Shown here: positions 1 through 11,314 of the stretch, piece by piece
Layout of the letters: every line of letters begins with the position of its first letter
Position numbering within the stretch: the first letter of the stretch is position 1
Origin: Metridium senile
Taxonomy: Eukaryota > Cnidaria > Anthozoa > Actiniaria > Metridiidae
DNA length: 64,000 nt
Assembly: GCA_949775045.1 (NCBI GenBank)
Contig: OX459110.1
Location: 1,974,001 to 2,038,000 of the forward strand
Direction of reading: 5' to 3'
Program-made: the position numbers and the translations under genes
Notes under the pieces: generated by a model
Told to the model about the DNA's origin: nothing
Seen by the model: only the letters and a program-made list of their open reading frames with translations
Databases searched by the model: none

Positions 1-335
1 AACATCAGTAAAACTGCTCAAAAAAGACTGCTTGAAACTGCCTATCCTGCCCGGCTATCCTGTAGTTCATAAACAACTTCCATATATAGACTGCCTATAG
101 GGACGGACATTTTGTGGTGCAGGGTGATGTGTTTTTCTCCACATATTACAATAATGTGAATTCAAGGTAAAACGAACGATTGTGTGGGTTTCTATGACCA
201 CTTGACTGAGCTCTCTATGGAATGATCACGTAGAACATGCAATTATCAAAATACACTAAACTTTGCTGAGTCATATCTACATTTGGTTAACATTGTCAGC
301 TATAACAGTGCGAATCGAAAAACCGTGGAAACCCA

Positions 336-498
336 GAAATATTTTAGAAATCGTTTTTTGTTCGTTGAACTGACAACTCACACAGAACTCTAACTACAAA
401 AGGTTTATCATACTACACATCAGTCAAACCTCTTGCGGTGATATAGTTGTTTCAGTGTAAGGTGTTCAACGAACAATAAACGATTTCTAAAATATTTC
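336..498. mobile_element. MITE-like inverted repeat element
   Basis: Arms of about 33 bases at 336-372 and 466-498 are reverse complements; both contain GTTCGTTGAAC-like and AATATTTTAGAAATCG-like segments. The 90-base middle has no coding potential. This looks like a small non-autonomous DNA transposon. The rest of 1-510 shows no gene. Confidence 0.6.
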
Positions 499-514
499 AT
501 AGATAGCTTGTATG

Positions 515-1085
515 TGTTGTATGACCTATCGCCTTGGACAACCTTTCAGAAATAGATGTATTCCTAAAATTCCTTTCCGTCTTGGAATGACCTATAGCCT
601 TGGACAACCTTTTTTTGAAATAGGTGTATACCTATAATTCAGTACTTTCCGACTTAGAATGGCCTATCGCCTTAGATAACCTTTTTGAAATAGGTGTATG
701 CCTATAATTCCTTTCCGAATTGGAATGACCTATCGCCTTGGACAACCTTTTTGAATTAGGTGTATGCCTATATAATTCCTTTTTGTCTTGGAATGACTTA
801 TCGCCTTGGACAACCTTTTTCAAATATGTGTATGCCCAAAATTCCTTTCCGTCTTGGATTCACTCACCGATCGTCTTGGACAACGTTTTTGAAATAGCTG
901 TCACTGTCAGTCAAATAAAATCTTTCATTCCTCATGATCAATCCTTTTACATTTGGAATAAGATATCACCTTGCACAACCTTTTTAAACTAACTGTACAT
1001 ATTCGCACACTGTCAGTTAAATAACATCTGGAATATTATACTGCTTTGGACAACCTTTTTAAAATTGTTGTATCCGTACACATTG
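515..1085. repeat. Minisatellite family S1 (about 66 bp unit)
   Basis: Diverged tandem units of the type GACCTATCGCCTTGGACAAC, then CTTTTTGAAATAGGTGTATG, then CCTATAATTCCTTTCCGTCT. The same unit, in the opposite orientation, fills the first intron of the three acyl-CoA synthetase genes. One edge of the unit (CACCTATTTCAA...GTTGTCC) matches the terminal inverted repeat of the MITE at 63299-63576. Short open frames here are repeat artefacts. Confidence 0.85.
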
Positions 1086-1343
1086 TCAGATAAGATGTGT
1101 TCTGTGGTATTTCAAATAAATCGACCCTTCTTCTTCATCGTCTTCTTCTTCGTTTAGTAGTTTACGTCGCTGTTTCTTGGCTAGTTGGTTGTCGTGTTTT
1201 TCGTAACCGCAGCACAGTGCACATGTTTGTCGAATCTTCTCACACGGCATGACTAAATTGAGTATACAACACAAAATGAACAGAGATACAAACCCCAAAA
1301 CACCGAGTATGAAATACAAAGGAATGTGTTTATAATAAACCAT
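1086..1343 (-). CDS. Small single-pass membrane protein, paralogue 1
   Basis: An 85-codon frame. I chose the ATG at 1343 because the upstream in-frame extension to 1445 runs into minisatellite. Residues 1-8 are polar (MVYYKHIP), followed by a hydrophobic segment of about 23 residues (roughly 9-32) containing a Cys pair. Then comes a cytoplasmic-type Cys/basic stretch with MPCEKIRQTC and KKQRRK, and an acidic run (EEEDDEEE). The order hydrophobic helix, KIR motif, Cys cluster, basic patch and acidic patch is repeated in the 91-residue frame at 5542-5817, which argues that both are real. No signal peptide is obvious, so an N-out/C-in single-pass anchor is likely. I do not recognise the family. 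It could be one exon of a larger gene. Confidence 0.5.
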   Translation of the reverse strand: MVYYKHIPLYFILGVLGFVSLFILCCILNLVMPCEKIRQTCALCCGYEKHDNQLAKKQRRKLLNEEEDDEEEGSIYLKYHRTHLI

Positions 1344-1439
1344 GATGAAAATAGTTTCTTTACGCAGATGAAGTAATGATATGTACGAAATTTCTTTGGT
1401 TTTACTTTGACAAAGACCAAAGTCTTGCAAGTCTGTAAG

Positions 1440-1745
1440 TAACACTCTCTTTATTAACTCCTTCTCTTTTATTCAGACGAAGGATTAACTTCTTCAAGTA
1501 AACGTCAGTAAAGCAACACTCTCTTTAACTCTGATAAAGGATCATAAACGTCTTGAACGTCAGTAAAGCAACACTCTCTTTTACTCAGACGAAGAAATAA
1601 CGTCCTAACGTCAATAAGCAACACTCTCTTTTACTCAGACAAAGGATATAACGTTCTAAACGTCAGTAAGTAGCTAGCAGTCTTGAATTCACTCAAACGA
1701 TGAATTATCGTCGGACACGGGCGTCAACTACAGAGTCAAACTCTC
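1440..1745. repeat. Minisatellite family S2, short array
   Basis: About five diverged units of the type AACGTCAGTAAAGCAACACT, CTCTTTTACTCAGACGAAGG. This is the same family as the large array at 54590-55790, and it is related to the terminal repeats of the MITE at 42114-42518. It lies directly 5' of the small membrane protein gene at 1086-1343. Confidence 0.75.
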
Positions 1746-3324
1746 TTTAGTATGGTGTTTATAGTTCCTCCACTTTTTACTCCAATTTCCTTGTGTTTTA
1801 TTACTAGGATGACAGAGTGTTATATTCGTCCTTCACAAAATCCCAATGAATTTCACAGCGTTGAATTGGGCTATTTAATAATTATTCCAAGTGTTTCAAT
1901 CCTCTCAAATGGACCAACCTTCTTTACGGAGAATGTCAAGTTATCTGTTTCCGCATCGGCATGATTTTCACTTATGCATGATTTCTCTTTGCTATCGCAT
2001 GAATTTATACTTAAAAAGTGCGAAGATTCTTATCTGCGTAGTAAAAATGTATAATTGCTGTTTAACGAAGATTTCAATGATAAAATTTGCCAATAAAACA
2101 ACTTCTTGGTAGCTATGAAACTATAAAATTCCTTCGCAATATATAATTGCTTGTGATTTTGAGAAATTCCGTGGTCTTTTAATTTACCAACTTTAATTTA
2201 GTCCAGTTTTATAATAGGTTAGTCCTCAACACACCAGTCCAGTGATAATGTCACAGTTCTGTAGCAGATAGCTTAAGAATCGAAATTGGTATTGTTTATG
2301 CAAACAAAAGCAGTTCTTTTTTCGCTATCTGTTATCTCCGTTGTTGAAATTTCTCTCGCTTGTTCTCGAAAATTATGAATAAACAAGAAGCGGAGGCGGA
2401 ATTGGGATGAGACGACGAGCTCAAACCAAAATTGCGATCATTATCAGCAATAAGCAGCCATAAATGTCGAGTTAAGATATGTTATCTTTCACAGGTGTCA
2501 AAGAGAAAACTCCTCTTCTAAAACATGCAGAATTATACAGGTTTTCTTTGTACATATATAGTTATATTTGGTGCAAAACTACAAACTTGTGTGTTGATTG
2601 TGCGAGCGAGAAAAGTTTCCAGTTTTATCAGTCAATTTTCTACTGCTCAAGTAATTCCAGAGACGAACCAGAAAATCCAGTACTTTCAATTTTAAAACCT
2701 TGTTGATTATACAGCTAAAGTTGGCAAATATCCTGTCAAATTATTTCCACTTTCTTCAAGAGATATTTGTCCCGTCTTTGGCCGAACATTTACCAGATTA
2801 GAAACCAATGTTGCATCACTCAACTACACTGCAGATACGAAACCAAAAATCCACTCTTTAAAAATGCCAAATATTGTTGAATTTGTCGCTTCAAATTGGC
2901 AACTTTCTTATTTGATAAAGAAACGGCGTTCCAAGTTCTTTTTAGTAAAAGTTGTGCCTTGTTTCAGAGCAAATTACTCGCCTTTCTCTCCCAAATTACA
3001 GCTCAACTTCGGAGTCATCTGTCCAGACGTGGAGCCAGAAATCCATTTCGAAATTCAACTTCTGTTTACTAAACGTCCAGCATTAAACAAATACTAAGCT
3101 TAACTAGTGTTTTTTTCTTCCAATATCTCGACAAACGTCCATTTGTTTGTGTATTGAGCGATTTCGTGGTCTAGCAGAAGGATTTAAGTTTTACTTTAGT
3201 CAGTAGTTACGCAAAACGAATGACAGTGGCTTTAATCCTGAAATTTATTACGGACATCATTTATAATTTATAAATGTCATACAAAAACACTATCAATTTT
3301 GCATTCGAGCGCTTTTGAAACTTG
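1746..3324. other. Stretch without recognised gene
   Basis: Open frames of up to 77 codons occur (for example 2864-3097, plus strand), but none has a recognisable motif, splice context or paralogue in the window. I see no repeat structure here. An unrecognised gene fragment cannot be excluded. Confidence 0.5.
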
Positions 3325-3869
3325 TATACACCTAATTGCAGTAAGGTTGTCATGAAGAAATAGAAAACGAGGCAGCGTGCTCTGTTGAGTTATAGAGCAC
3401 GCGGGGATTTTAAGAAGACGAGAGAAGCGTTAGGAGAAGCACGACGCGTAGCGGAGTGCTTCTCAGCGCTTCTCGAGTCTTCTTAAAATTCCCAAGTGCT
3501 TTATAACTCAACAGAGCACTGCTGCCGAGTTTTCTATTTCTTTTATAAAATATTCAGTAGTTAAAATCAAACAAATCGACGCTCCGTGCACTGTTGAGTT
3601 ATAGAGAACGCTTCTCAGCCAATCAGAGCGCGCGATATAAATCAAATATTTTATAATACAAAATAGAACATTTGTCACAAAGAAAATAGAGCATTTGTGA
3701 TTTAGTGCGAAAGGAATTAATTAAAAGACAAAAGAGAGAGTTCAGCTTTAGTGATCTTCTTTTGTCTTTTAATCAATTCCTATCCTACTAAATCCTAATG
3801 TTCTATTTTCTTTATAACAAATGTATATTTTTGTATGACAACCTTACTGCAAGTAGGTGTATACAGTCA
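3325..3869. mobile_element. Composite MITE with a nested second MITE
   Basis: The outer termini TACACCTAATTGCAGTAAGG and CCTTACTGCAAGTAGGTGTA are inverted repeats. Inside, 3355-3540 is a second inverted-repeat element: its arms include GAAATAGAAAACGAGGCAGC and a CTCTGTTGAGTTATAGAGCAC-type segment. Near the right end a hairpin (3715-3780, AAAGACAAAAG and its complement) recurs at 60875-60905, where a half-copy of the outer element lies. No transposase is encoded. Confidence 0.7.
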
Positions 3870-4199
3870 GTCATTATAGCATTGTCCACCAAAAATAGAC
3901 AATAACACTCAAAGTCATGTGACACATTATAAGTTCGCTTTAAATGCTCGATACTAACATTAATTGTAAACATAGATTCAAAATTCTTATTCCATGTTCA
4001 CTGTTACTCATTATTCAGTTAAACATTGAAATTACAACTGCTGAAAACAAACAAACAAAGCGGGATCACGTGTCACTTGTTGTAGTGTTAATCCGCTCTA
4101 CTTTACGTGGACAACGTCTATGACATTGACTGTATACTGTATATTGCCCTAGCTAGTGTGATTAACATTGTAGTTGAAAAGTCAATGTTATTCATAATA

Positions 4200-4725
4200 A
4201 GGAAAAGGCTTTATACTTTTGCAACGACAACGTTTATCGAATTTTATCTATATTTTATATATATATATATACATGTACATTAGGATGGTGCAATTTCTTG
4301 GTTTTGAAATTGAAGAAGTCACTTTTGGTCTGAAGGAATAGGCTTTAGGTGTTTTCAACGACAACGTTAATTGAATTAGCTATATACATGTACATTAGGA
4401 TGGTACAATTCCTTGGTTTCAAAGCTGAAGAAGTCACTTTTGATCTGAAGGAATAGGCGTTAGGCTTTTTCAACGACAACGTTAATTAAATTAGCTATAT
4501 ACATGTACTTTAGGATGGTGCAATTTCTTGGTTTTACAGCTGAAGACGTACGGAAGCCACTTTTGGACCGAAGGAATAAGCTTCAGGCTATATAGGCTTT
4601 TTCAACGACACTGTTAATTGAATTAGCTATATGGTGCACCAAGCTGAAGAAGTCGCTTTTGATCTAAAGAAACTGAAGCTTTTCACATCAGTTTTTAACG
4701 ACAACGTTAATTAAATCAGTTGTAC
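4200..4725. repeat. Tandem repeat, about 120 bp unit, four copies
   Basis: Each copy carries ACATGTACATTAGGATGGTG, then a GAAGAAGTCACTTTTG-type segment, then TTCAACGACAACGTTAATT. Copies begin near 4265, 4385, 4500 and 4620; the last is shortened. It is noncoding. Confidence 0.8.
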
Positions 4726-5089
4726 AATCGGCACTGGTTTGGCGTTTTCAAAGGGATTACACAAAGATTAATTATAAACACCAAAGCCAAAGTCTAATAT
4801 CTAACTGATGTGTTAAACCGTTAAGTACGCATTACAATTGTTTAGTTCAGCACATTGGGGATTAATGGAGATACAGTAATTGAAAATACTGTGACAGTTC
4901 AGTAGACCTGAACGGCTTATTATAGATACCCTGAAGAAACTGAATATATAGATCTTATTAGACAGTTTGATGTGTAATATGGCTGGATATTTTACGAGTC
5001 AAACGCTGTATTAAGTTTATTTATTATCCAATCAAAAGGTTTTTTGGTCTATTATAATGCAAACTATTGTTTTACTTGAGGGTTAGATA

Positions 5090-5515
5090 GACGAGTAAAA
5101 AACACCGACGCAGTCCACACTAGTTTAACCGCTAGTTATCGTACATTTTTACTCCAACTGTTTCTTTAGAAATATCGACGCACTGTCCACACTAAATTAA
5201 CCGCTACTAAACCGTACATTTTTACTCCAATTGTTTCCTTAGAAACACCGACGCAGTCCACACTAGTTTAACCGCTAGTTATCGTACATTTTTACTCCAA
5301 TTCAGTGTTTCCTTAGAAACACCGACGCAGTCCACACTAGTTTAACCGCTAGTTATCGTACATTTTTACTCCAATTGTTCCCTTAGAAACCTCGACGCAG
5401 TCCAGTATCGTATATTTTACTCCAACTGTTTCCTTAGAAAGCAACTGTTTCCATAGAAAGCAACTGTTTCCTTAGAAACACTGACGCAGTTAAGTCACAC
5501 TAGTTTTACCGCTGA
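5090..5515. repeat. Tandem repeat S4, about 70 bp unit
   Basis: About six units of the type AACACCGACGCAGTCCACAC, TAGTTTAACCGCTAGTTATC, GTACATTTTTACTCCAATTG. It ends just 3' of the small membrane protein gene at 5542-5817. A single related segment (AACACCGGCGCAGCC) lies next to the MITE at 42114-42518. Confidence 0.8.
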
Positions 5516-5541
5516 CCGTCATGTACTTTCCATATGCACAA

Positions 5542-5817
5542 TTACATCACTTCAGCAATAGCTTCATCATTCCTAAAATAAGAATTACGATTATTTATTT
5601 CTTCCTCCGGTTCCGGTTCGACTTGGCCAAAACGCCGACGAGATTGAAAAATCAGTTTTCTCTTTTCCTTACAAAACGTTCTCAAGCAACAATCTCGGAT
5701 CTTTTGCATAGGAAATAAAACGCACAATGCCATGCCGATAACAGTTATGCCTATAATACCACAGATAACGAAGACGAAAATAAAAGACGCGCTATCCAAA
5801 CGAAATGTTGTTGGCAT
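5542..5817 (-). CDS. Small single-pass membrane protein, paralogue 2
   Basis: A complete 91-codon frame from ATG (5817) to TAA. Residues 1-11 are polar; about 12-35 form a hydrophobic transmembrane segment (FIFVFVICGIIGITVIGM...). Then follow FPMQKIRDCC, a Cys/basic stretch (FCKEKRKL, RRRFG), an acidic run (EPEPEEE) and a polar tail. The layout, the KIR-Cys motif and the length match the frame at 1086-1343 on the same strand, so the two look like diverged tandem copies. Each is flanked by a minisatellite array. Function unknown; a membrane adaptor or regulatory micropeptide is only a guess. Confidence 0.55.
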   Translation of the reverse strand: MPTTFRLDSASFIFVFVICGIIGITVIGMALCVLFPMQKIRDCCLRTFCKEKRKLIFQSRRRFGQVEPEPEEEINNRNSYFRNDEAIAEVM

Positions 5818-6075
5818 GGTTACGTACCCCGCGCACCAGACGTAACCAAGCGCACGTTTGGCGATGTTAGTTATTGATTCACAATTTATCCTTGTGTACC
5901 GTAGAGTATCAGGAGAATAGTTGTGTGGACTATCTTAATCTTGCTTTATCCGGTTTTGTTTCGTTGTTTCCTTGGTTTTTATGATCTTCGTAGATGTACA
6001 CATAACAGAAATTAGTTTAAATCTTTAATATGGCTTGATTAAACTTCTGGTGATTTTTGTTGATTTCTTTTTTGT

Positions 6076-6270
6076 ATTGTAGCTGTTGTTGTTGTTGTTG
6101 TAGATGTAGTTGCTGCTGCTGTTTCTAACGATTCAATGTTGTTGTTGTTGTCGTTGCTGTTGCTACTACTACTGCTGCTCTTGATGTTGATGATGCTGTT
6201 GCTGCGGTAACCGTTGCTGTTATTGTTATTTTTACTCTTGCTGCTCTTGTTGTTGCTAATTTCTTTGCTA
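6076..6270. repeat. Imperfect GTT/GCT trinucleotide repeat
   Basis: Runs of GTT, GCT and ACT triplets. The Thr/Ala-rich open frame on the minus strand is a by-product of the triplets. Confidence 0.8.
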
Positions 6271-6330
6271 CAGTAATTTTCAATTGTGTTGTTACTGAAA
6301 TAAAAATGAACATATGAGCTGTAATAGCTG

Positions 6331-6569
6331 GAAGAGAAGAGAAGAGAAGAGAAGAGAAGAGAAGAGAAGAGAAGAGAAGAGAAGAGAAGAGAAGAGAAGA
6401 GAAGAGAAGAGAAGAGAAGAGAAGAGAAGAGAAGAGAAGAGAAGAGAAGAGAAGAGAAGAGAAGAGAAGAGAAGAGAAGAGAAGAGAAGAGAAGAGAAGA
6501 GAAGAGAAGAGAAGAGAAGAGAAGAGAAGAGAAGAGAAGAGAAGAGAAGAGAAGAGAAGAGAAGAGAAG
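6331..6569. repeat. (GAAGA)n pentanucleotide microsatellite
   Basis: About 48 almost perfect copies of a five-base unit. The open frames on both strands across it (Arg/Glu-rich and Ser/Leu-rich) are artefacts. Being almost error-free, the array is probably young or polymorphic. Confidence 0.97.
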
Positions 6570-6689
6570 GAATACAGAGAAAGAATACAGAAAGAATACA
6601 GAGAAAGAATACAGAGAATTTCAGGTCTATCAAAGTGTACATTGTAAACAACACGATCGACAGATCCTACATTCGTCCTACTTAAAGCA

Positions 6690-7005
6690 GTGTCTTAGCC
6701 TTGATTATTTTTCCAAAGCACTCTCATAACTATATTATATTTTTCATACTTTTATTTGTTTTCCTATGCACACCGCTATATGTATATATACAAAGGTACG
6801 TCCAATTATGTTCACATTGTTCAAACAATGTTTTCGTAGTAACAATGGAATGTTGATGATTTCAAATGAGAAATGTAAATAGTTACCGAATCAATCTCCC
6901 ATTACGTCGCATGATGGAACGTTCGATAACGTACGTTGCATGATCAAGCGTACGTTCGAACTCACATAGATCTACAATTTTTCTTCGGAAATGTTTTCTT
7001 TATAC
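6690..7005. other. Stretch without recognised gene
   Basis: AT-rich, with no convincing coding frame. A short inverted motif (CGTACGTT / AACGTACG) occurs near 6925-6960. Confidence 0.5.
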
Positions 7006-7009
7006 AACA

Positions 7010-7745
7010 TTTCTCTCGCAGTTTTACTTAACAATTTTATTGCTCGTCGACATTCGATCAACAATTTTTACTTGAACAAGTTTTCCTTGACAATTCCATT
7101 GCTCGTGAAGACAATAAGCAATATAATCTTCCCTTGATAAGTTTTGCTTGACAAGTTTTCCTTGAACATTTCAATTCTCGTTAAAACAAGTTAAAACGAT
7201 CAGCAATCTCCTTGACAAGTTTTCCTTTACAACTAAATTCATTGCTCGTAAAAACGTTTATCATTTTTTTCTTGAAAAGTTTTCCTTGACAATTTCATTG
7301 CTCGTGAAAACAAACAGCAATTTTTCCTTGACAAGTTTTCCTTGACAATTTCATTGCTCGTGAAGACGATCAGCAATTTTTCCTTGACAAGTTTTCCTTT
7401 ACAATTTCATTGCTCGTGAAGACGATCAGCAATTTTTACTTGACAAGTACTCTTTGACAATTCCATCGGCCAAAGTGAAGCTGGTCTGAGATTGGTAGCC
7501 TGAGATTCACATTGCTTCAGATTTACATTCATTCCCGATTGAGTGCAATTCGTAGCCCTATGGGCACCCTGGCACGAACTACACTTGTGTAGAAACTCAG
7601 CAATTTCCTTGACAAGTTTTCCTTGGCAACTAATTTCATTCCTTGTCGATAGACGATCAGGAATTCAGTTTTATTCAGTGATAAGTTTTCCCGGCTTGAC
7701 AATTCCAGTGCTCGTGAAGATGATCAGCAATTTTTTCCTTGATAC
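7010..7745. repeat. Tandem repeat, about 56 bp unit
   Basis: Units of the type CTTGACAAGTTTTCCTTGAC, AATTTCATTGCTCGTGAAGA, CGATCAGCAATTTTT. The array is regular at 7265-7460, more diverged upstream, and interrupted at about 7465-7590 by unrelated sequence. Confidence 0.85.
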
Positions 7746-9236
7746 GTTTTTGTGCTAAATTTTCGTCCATTATCACAAATTGCGTCGAGATTCGAGATAT
7801 TTTTTTTTCGTGGAATGAAAAAAATCCCTACCATGTCATGCATTTTTTTCATATGTACAAATATTTTTTCCCCTGTCAAAATACCTGTGTAGATCGGCTT
7901 AAGAAATTCCGTATTCCTATTAGTCCTATTATTCAGCTAGCTATTAGTCCTATTCTCAGACGAATGGTTCAAAATGAGCTATTTTAGTACGAGGTCATGC
8001 GACGGATATCTGGATAGTATATGATCCTCGTGATCTGAGATTATACGTATATACGTGTGGTTGGGATTATACTAAATAAAAGTGGACGGAGTACGTACCT
8101 TGCTAATATTTATATATCTATCTATAATTATTCAAAGAGTTTGATTTAACAGAATCGGCTTGAGAGATTAATGCCATATAAATGTGAATGGAGTTACCTT
8201 TTTATATACCCCAGTGTAATATATATATTTGAGTGTGTGTTAGTAATTATATCACAGTGTTTGAGTTAGCATACCTTGATAAAGATTATCTATAGGTCAA
8301 CCATAGACAAATTATATTGTATGTCATTTTTCAATGCTAGCTAATTCTATGCTAGTACCTTGGATACCAGAGGATATTATCTAGTACATGCTTTAGCATT
8401 TGTAAATTTGACAGTTTGTGAAGCAACGAGGTTTCTCTTGAGGATTATAACGAACACAGACGTATACAAATGATAAATACGAATACTAGATCAAGAAACC
8501 CTTTAACATGCGCGGACCACTACTGATTTCAATCATGTACCCTTGGTATCAGAGGTTATTTTCTACATGCTTTAGTGTTTGTAAATATGGTCGTTTCGAA
8601 CATAGACGTACATTACAAATGATAAATACAAAATGCACTTCATCAAGAAACCCTCTAGTTTCTAGTGTAAGAATAATGAAGGGTTAGTATGTAATGTAAT
8701 GTGGTCTCAAGCGCTTTTAGATGAACAATACATATACAGGCCACTGTTTAATGCGCACACTGCAGCCATGCACCCATGAGGGGTTAGTATGTAATGTAAT
8801 GTGTGCTTATAAAAGGCATTTAACATCGTCTCAATGCACTTTACAATTAACGCGGCTTACAATCATCATACATTCTAGTAGTAGTAGTATATATTTAGTA
8901 TTTGAAAGTTCTCATACCTGCTTTTAATTCAAAACGAATTGGATTTCCACTTCAAAATGGATATATTTCTTTGCTCCATTCACATCATCAACGAATTCCA
9001 AAGGTTCCAGTGTTGACTCACTAACAGCGTTGTGTTACGGGGTAATTATTATCCATATTCAACGCTAGCCAGCCAATCATAGTCTTAGCTCGTGCTGGCC
9101 ATAATTTCAAGGTAAATAGAAACGACAGCATGCCTACATTTATAAGTAAACTATGCATGACAACATTGTCAAGAACATTGACGGAAACAAGCATATTATT
9201 ACAACACAGGGAGCCCAAACACTTTGAGACCCCAGA
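7746..9236. repeat. Gene-free stretch with a duplicated segment at 8345-8660
   Basis: No gene recognised. The segment CTTGGATACCAGAGG...ATGCTTTAG...TGATAAATACGAATAC...CAAGAAACCCT at about 8358-8503 recurs at about 8541-8653. GGGGTTAGTATGTAATGT recurs at 8678 and 8777. Confidence 0.6.
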
Positions 9237-9238
9237 AT

Positions 9239-9308
9239 GAGACTGCGTTACATCCGGAATTTTCTTCGTAAAGTCCGTTTTACGAAGAAAATTCCGGATG
9301 CAACGCAG
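9239..9308. repeat. Near-perfect 30 bp palindrome
   Basis: The left arm CTGCGTTACATCCGGAATTT... and the right arm ending ...AAATTCCGGATGCAACGCAG are separated by a six-base loop. It would form a strong hairpin and is probably a very short MITE or the remnant of one. The 154-codon minus-strand frame across it is not a gene. Confidence 0.8.
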
Positions 9309-9582
9309 GCTACAGTATGCATGAGGACCGTAGGGGCATGGAACGAGACTAAAAACGGGCACGCATGCGTACAGTTGTTTGACCGCTATGTTGGTGGGCT
9401 TTCTGAGTTTTTTTTTTTTGTACACAAGTGTTGAATGATTAAGGCGATATAACGAAATCTGAAATCCTGAAAAAATTGATATCAACTAAAAAATTAAAAA
9501 TGTCGAGAGGCCAAAGATTATCTTTTTAAGTTTGCTCGATAACCTTATTAGTGGCTGCGTCGTGTTCGTGAGCATGTTATTG

Positions 9583-10238
9583 ATTAGAACATCTAGTCTA
9601 TTCAAATATAATTCTTCGTTTGCAACCACGTGATAATCGGGACATAATAGACCATAATAAGCCAATTTCTGCCGATCTCAAATTTCACAACCTTATTTCT
9701 TAGTCGTATTGAAAAATGACATTCATATTCTTTTAGAGCATTCAAAACTGAGTATATTGACCGATTTTTGAATCTGTAGAGTATTTGGATGCAGAATTAT
9801 TCGCGATCAAAGTTGCGCGATATTTGGTAAGAATGTATGGAGCGGCCATGCTGGAGGACATCTCATATCCTCCAAGATGGCGGCCAAAACTTCTAAGGTC
9901 TGATATGAAGGGAAACTGAAACATTTAAAAAATATTTCGTTAAAATGTACTTGAATTAGATGCTAAAAGTCTTTACGAACCAAATGTTTTGAAAAGGAAC
10001 AAATTATTCTTGCTTTTTATCGCCCGATTCGGATACGTGACCGGCATTGCGTGACACAATTCTAACTTGAATATCTCGAGAACCAAAAACTTTTATAAAC
10101 CCAAACTTCAGAAATATATTTTTAAAACAGTTAACTATAACATATATAGTGCATGTTTTAATACGAGATATAAAAAATATTTCGGTTTGGTGATGACATG
10201 TGATGACGTCAGTTGCAAACGAAGAATAGAGTTGTTCT
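9583..10238. mobile_element. Candidate TIR element, about 650 bp
   Basis: The ends share inverted segments: TTCTTCGTTTGCAACCACGT at 9613 versus the complement of a GTTGCAAACGAAGAA segment at 10211-10226, and TTAGAACA outside them. The interior has no transposase frame. Boundaries are approximate. Confidence 0.5.
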
Positions 10239-10502
10239 AATAAACCCGTGAAACAAAGTGTATTAGTTGAAACGTGATAATCAAATAAAAACAAAAGAAC
10301 ACAATGGAATTATGGTGCATTAAAGAGTGATACACTAAAGAGTGTTTCACGTGTTGTAAGAGTTGTTCTCATTAACCCGTGAAACAAAGTGTATTAGTTA
10401 AAGTGTGATAGTCAAATATCAACAAAAGAACACGATGGAATTAAGGTACATTAAAAAATGATACACTAAAGAGTGTTCTACGGGTTGATGAGAACAACTC
10501 GG
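10224..10502. mobile_element. Duplicated MITE, about 138 bp unit
   Basis: Two head-to-tail copies, each starting GTTGTTCT(A/C)AT(A/T)AACCCG. The outer end is the inverted form ACGGGTTGATGAGAACAACT, so the second copy is bounded by inverted termini. Internally both share GAACACAATGGAATTA-like and ACACTAAAGAGTGTT segments. Confidence 0.65.
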
Positions 10503-10740
10503 CTAATCGTCATACCAGAAGTTTTATCAGGAAAATTTTATCTTCAGTTGTACAATAACTTGTTTTAAATAAATGATAACGGCAGATCTATGATCACTTT
10601 TCTTTATGTCCTCAGGCCATTAAACGATACTGTTGAATGTCTATCATTCAATCAGTCAAGAAAAGAAAGCAGGGTTCATCCAGACATAAAAATATTTATC
10701 AAATGATATGACTCCAGTTTTATGTTATCTAGCACCGCTG

Positions 10741-10812
10741 TACAATTTGACAAAAAGCGCATTTGCACAGGGATGAGTATCTCTGTGCAAATGCACTTTT
10801 TGTCAAATTGTA
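10741..10812. repeat. Hairpin with about 29 bp arms
   Basis: ACAATTTGACAAAAAGCGCA...TTTGCACAG and its reverse complement, one mismatch, around a short centre. This is probably a minimal MITE. Confidence 0.8.
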
Positions 10813-11170
10813 AATACGTAAACAGACCCTACTCTACTAAGCGCTCGATTTCGTTTGATTGCCGAATGCAATCGAATCCAATCATATAATTGCGTTTGAT
10901 TGTATTCGATTTCCGAATTATTCGATTGGCTACGCCGGGATTCAGCTTGCACTCTATAACTGCGAAACATTAGTAAACACCGAAATAGTACAATTTCTGT
11001 GTATTCTATTGTTTTCTATTGTTTGGTATGGCACTTTGCACAAGATTTGATGTAAGAATACTTCAATTATGAAATAAATAGCATCTTGTTATGAAGGATA
11101 TCATAACACTTCTGCCTTCGTATCCAAAGTAGAGTACAAACATTAAAAGCGTCAAACATAAATAGACAAG
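10813..11170. other. Stretch without recognised gene
   Basis: Contains an imperfect dyad of TCGTTTGATTG / CAATCGAAT type at 10850-10925. No coding evidence. Confidence 0.4.
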
Positions 11171-11175
11171 TACTA

Positions 11176-11314
11176 AGTGGCTGTTTATATGCAAGCGAGT
11201 TGTCCCTGCTGGCCGGGATAACAGTCTTTTGTTTTGTGTTCCCCGGGGGACTCGAAACAATATAGAGTTATCCCGGATAGCAGGGACAACTTGCCTTCAT
11301 ATAAACAACCCCTT
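11176..11314. mobile_element. MITE, about 140 bp
   Basis: The arms GGCTGTTTATATGCAAGCGA, GTTGTCCCTGCTGGCCGGGATAA-type, and their complements at 11268-11312 enclose about 45 bases. No coding capacity. Confidence 0.75.

Noticed and set aside
6292..6685. Arg/Glu-rich and Leu/Ser-rich frames of about 120 codons
   Set aside because: Produced by the (GAAGA)n microsatellite on both strands.
9021..9485. 154-codon minus-strand frame
   Set aside because: Crosses a palindrome, has no domain and no paralogue; likely chance.
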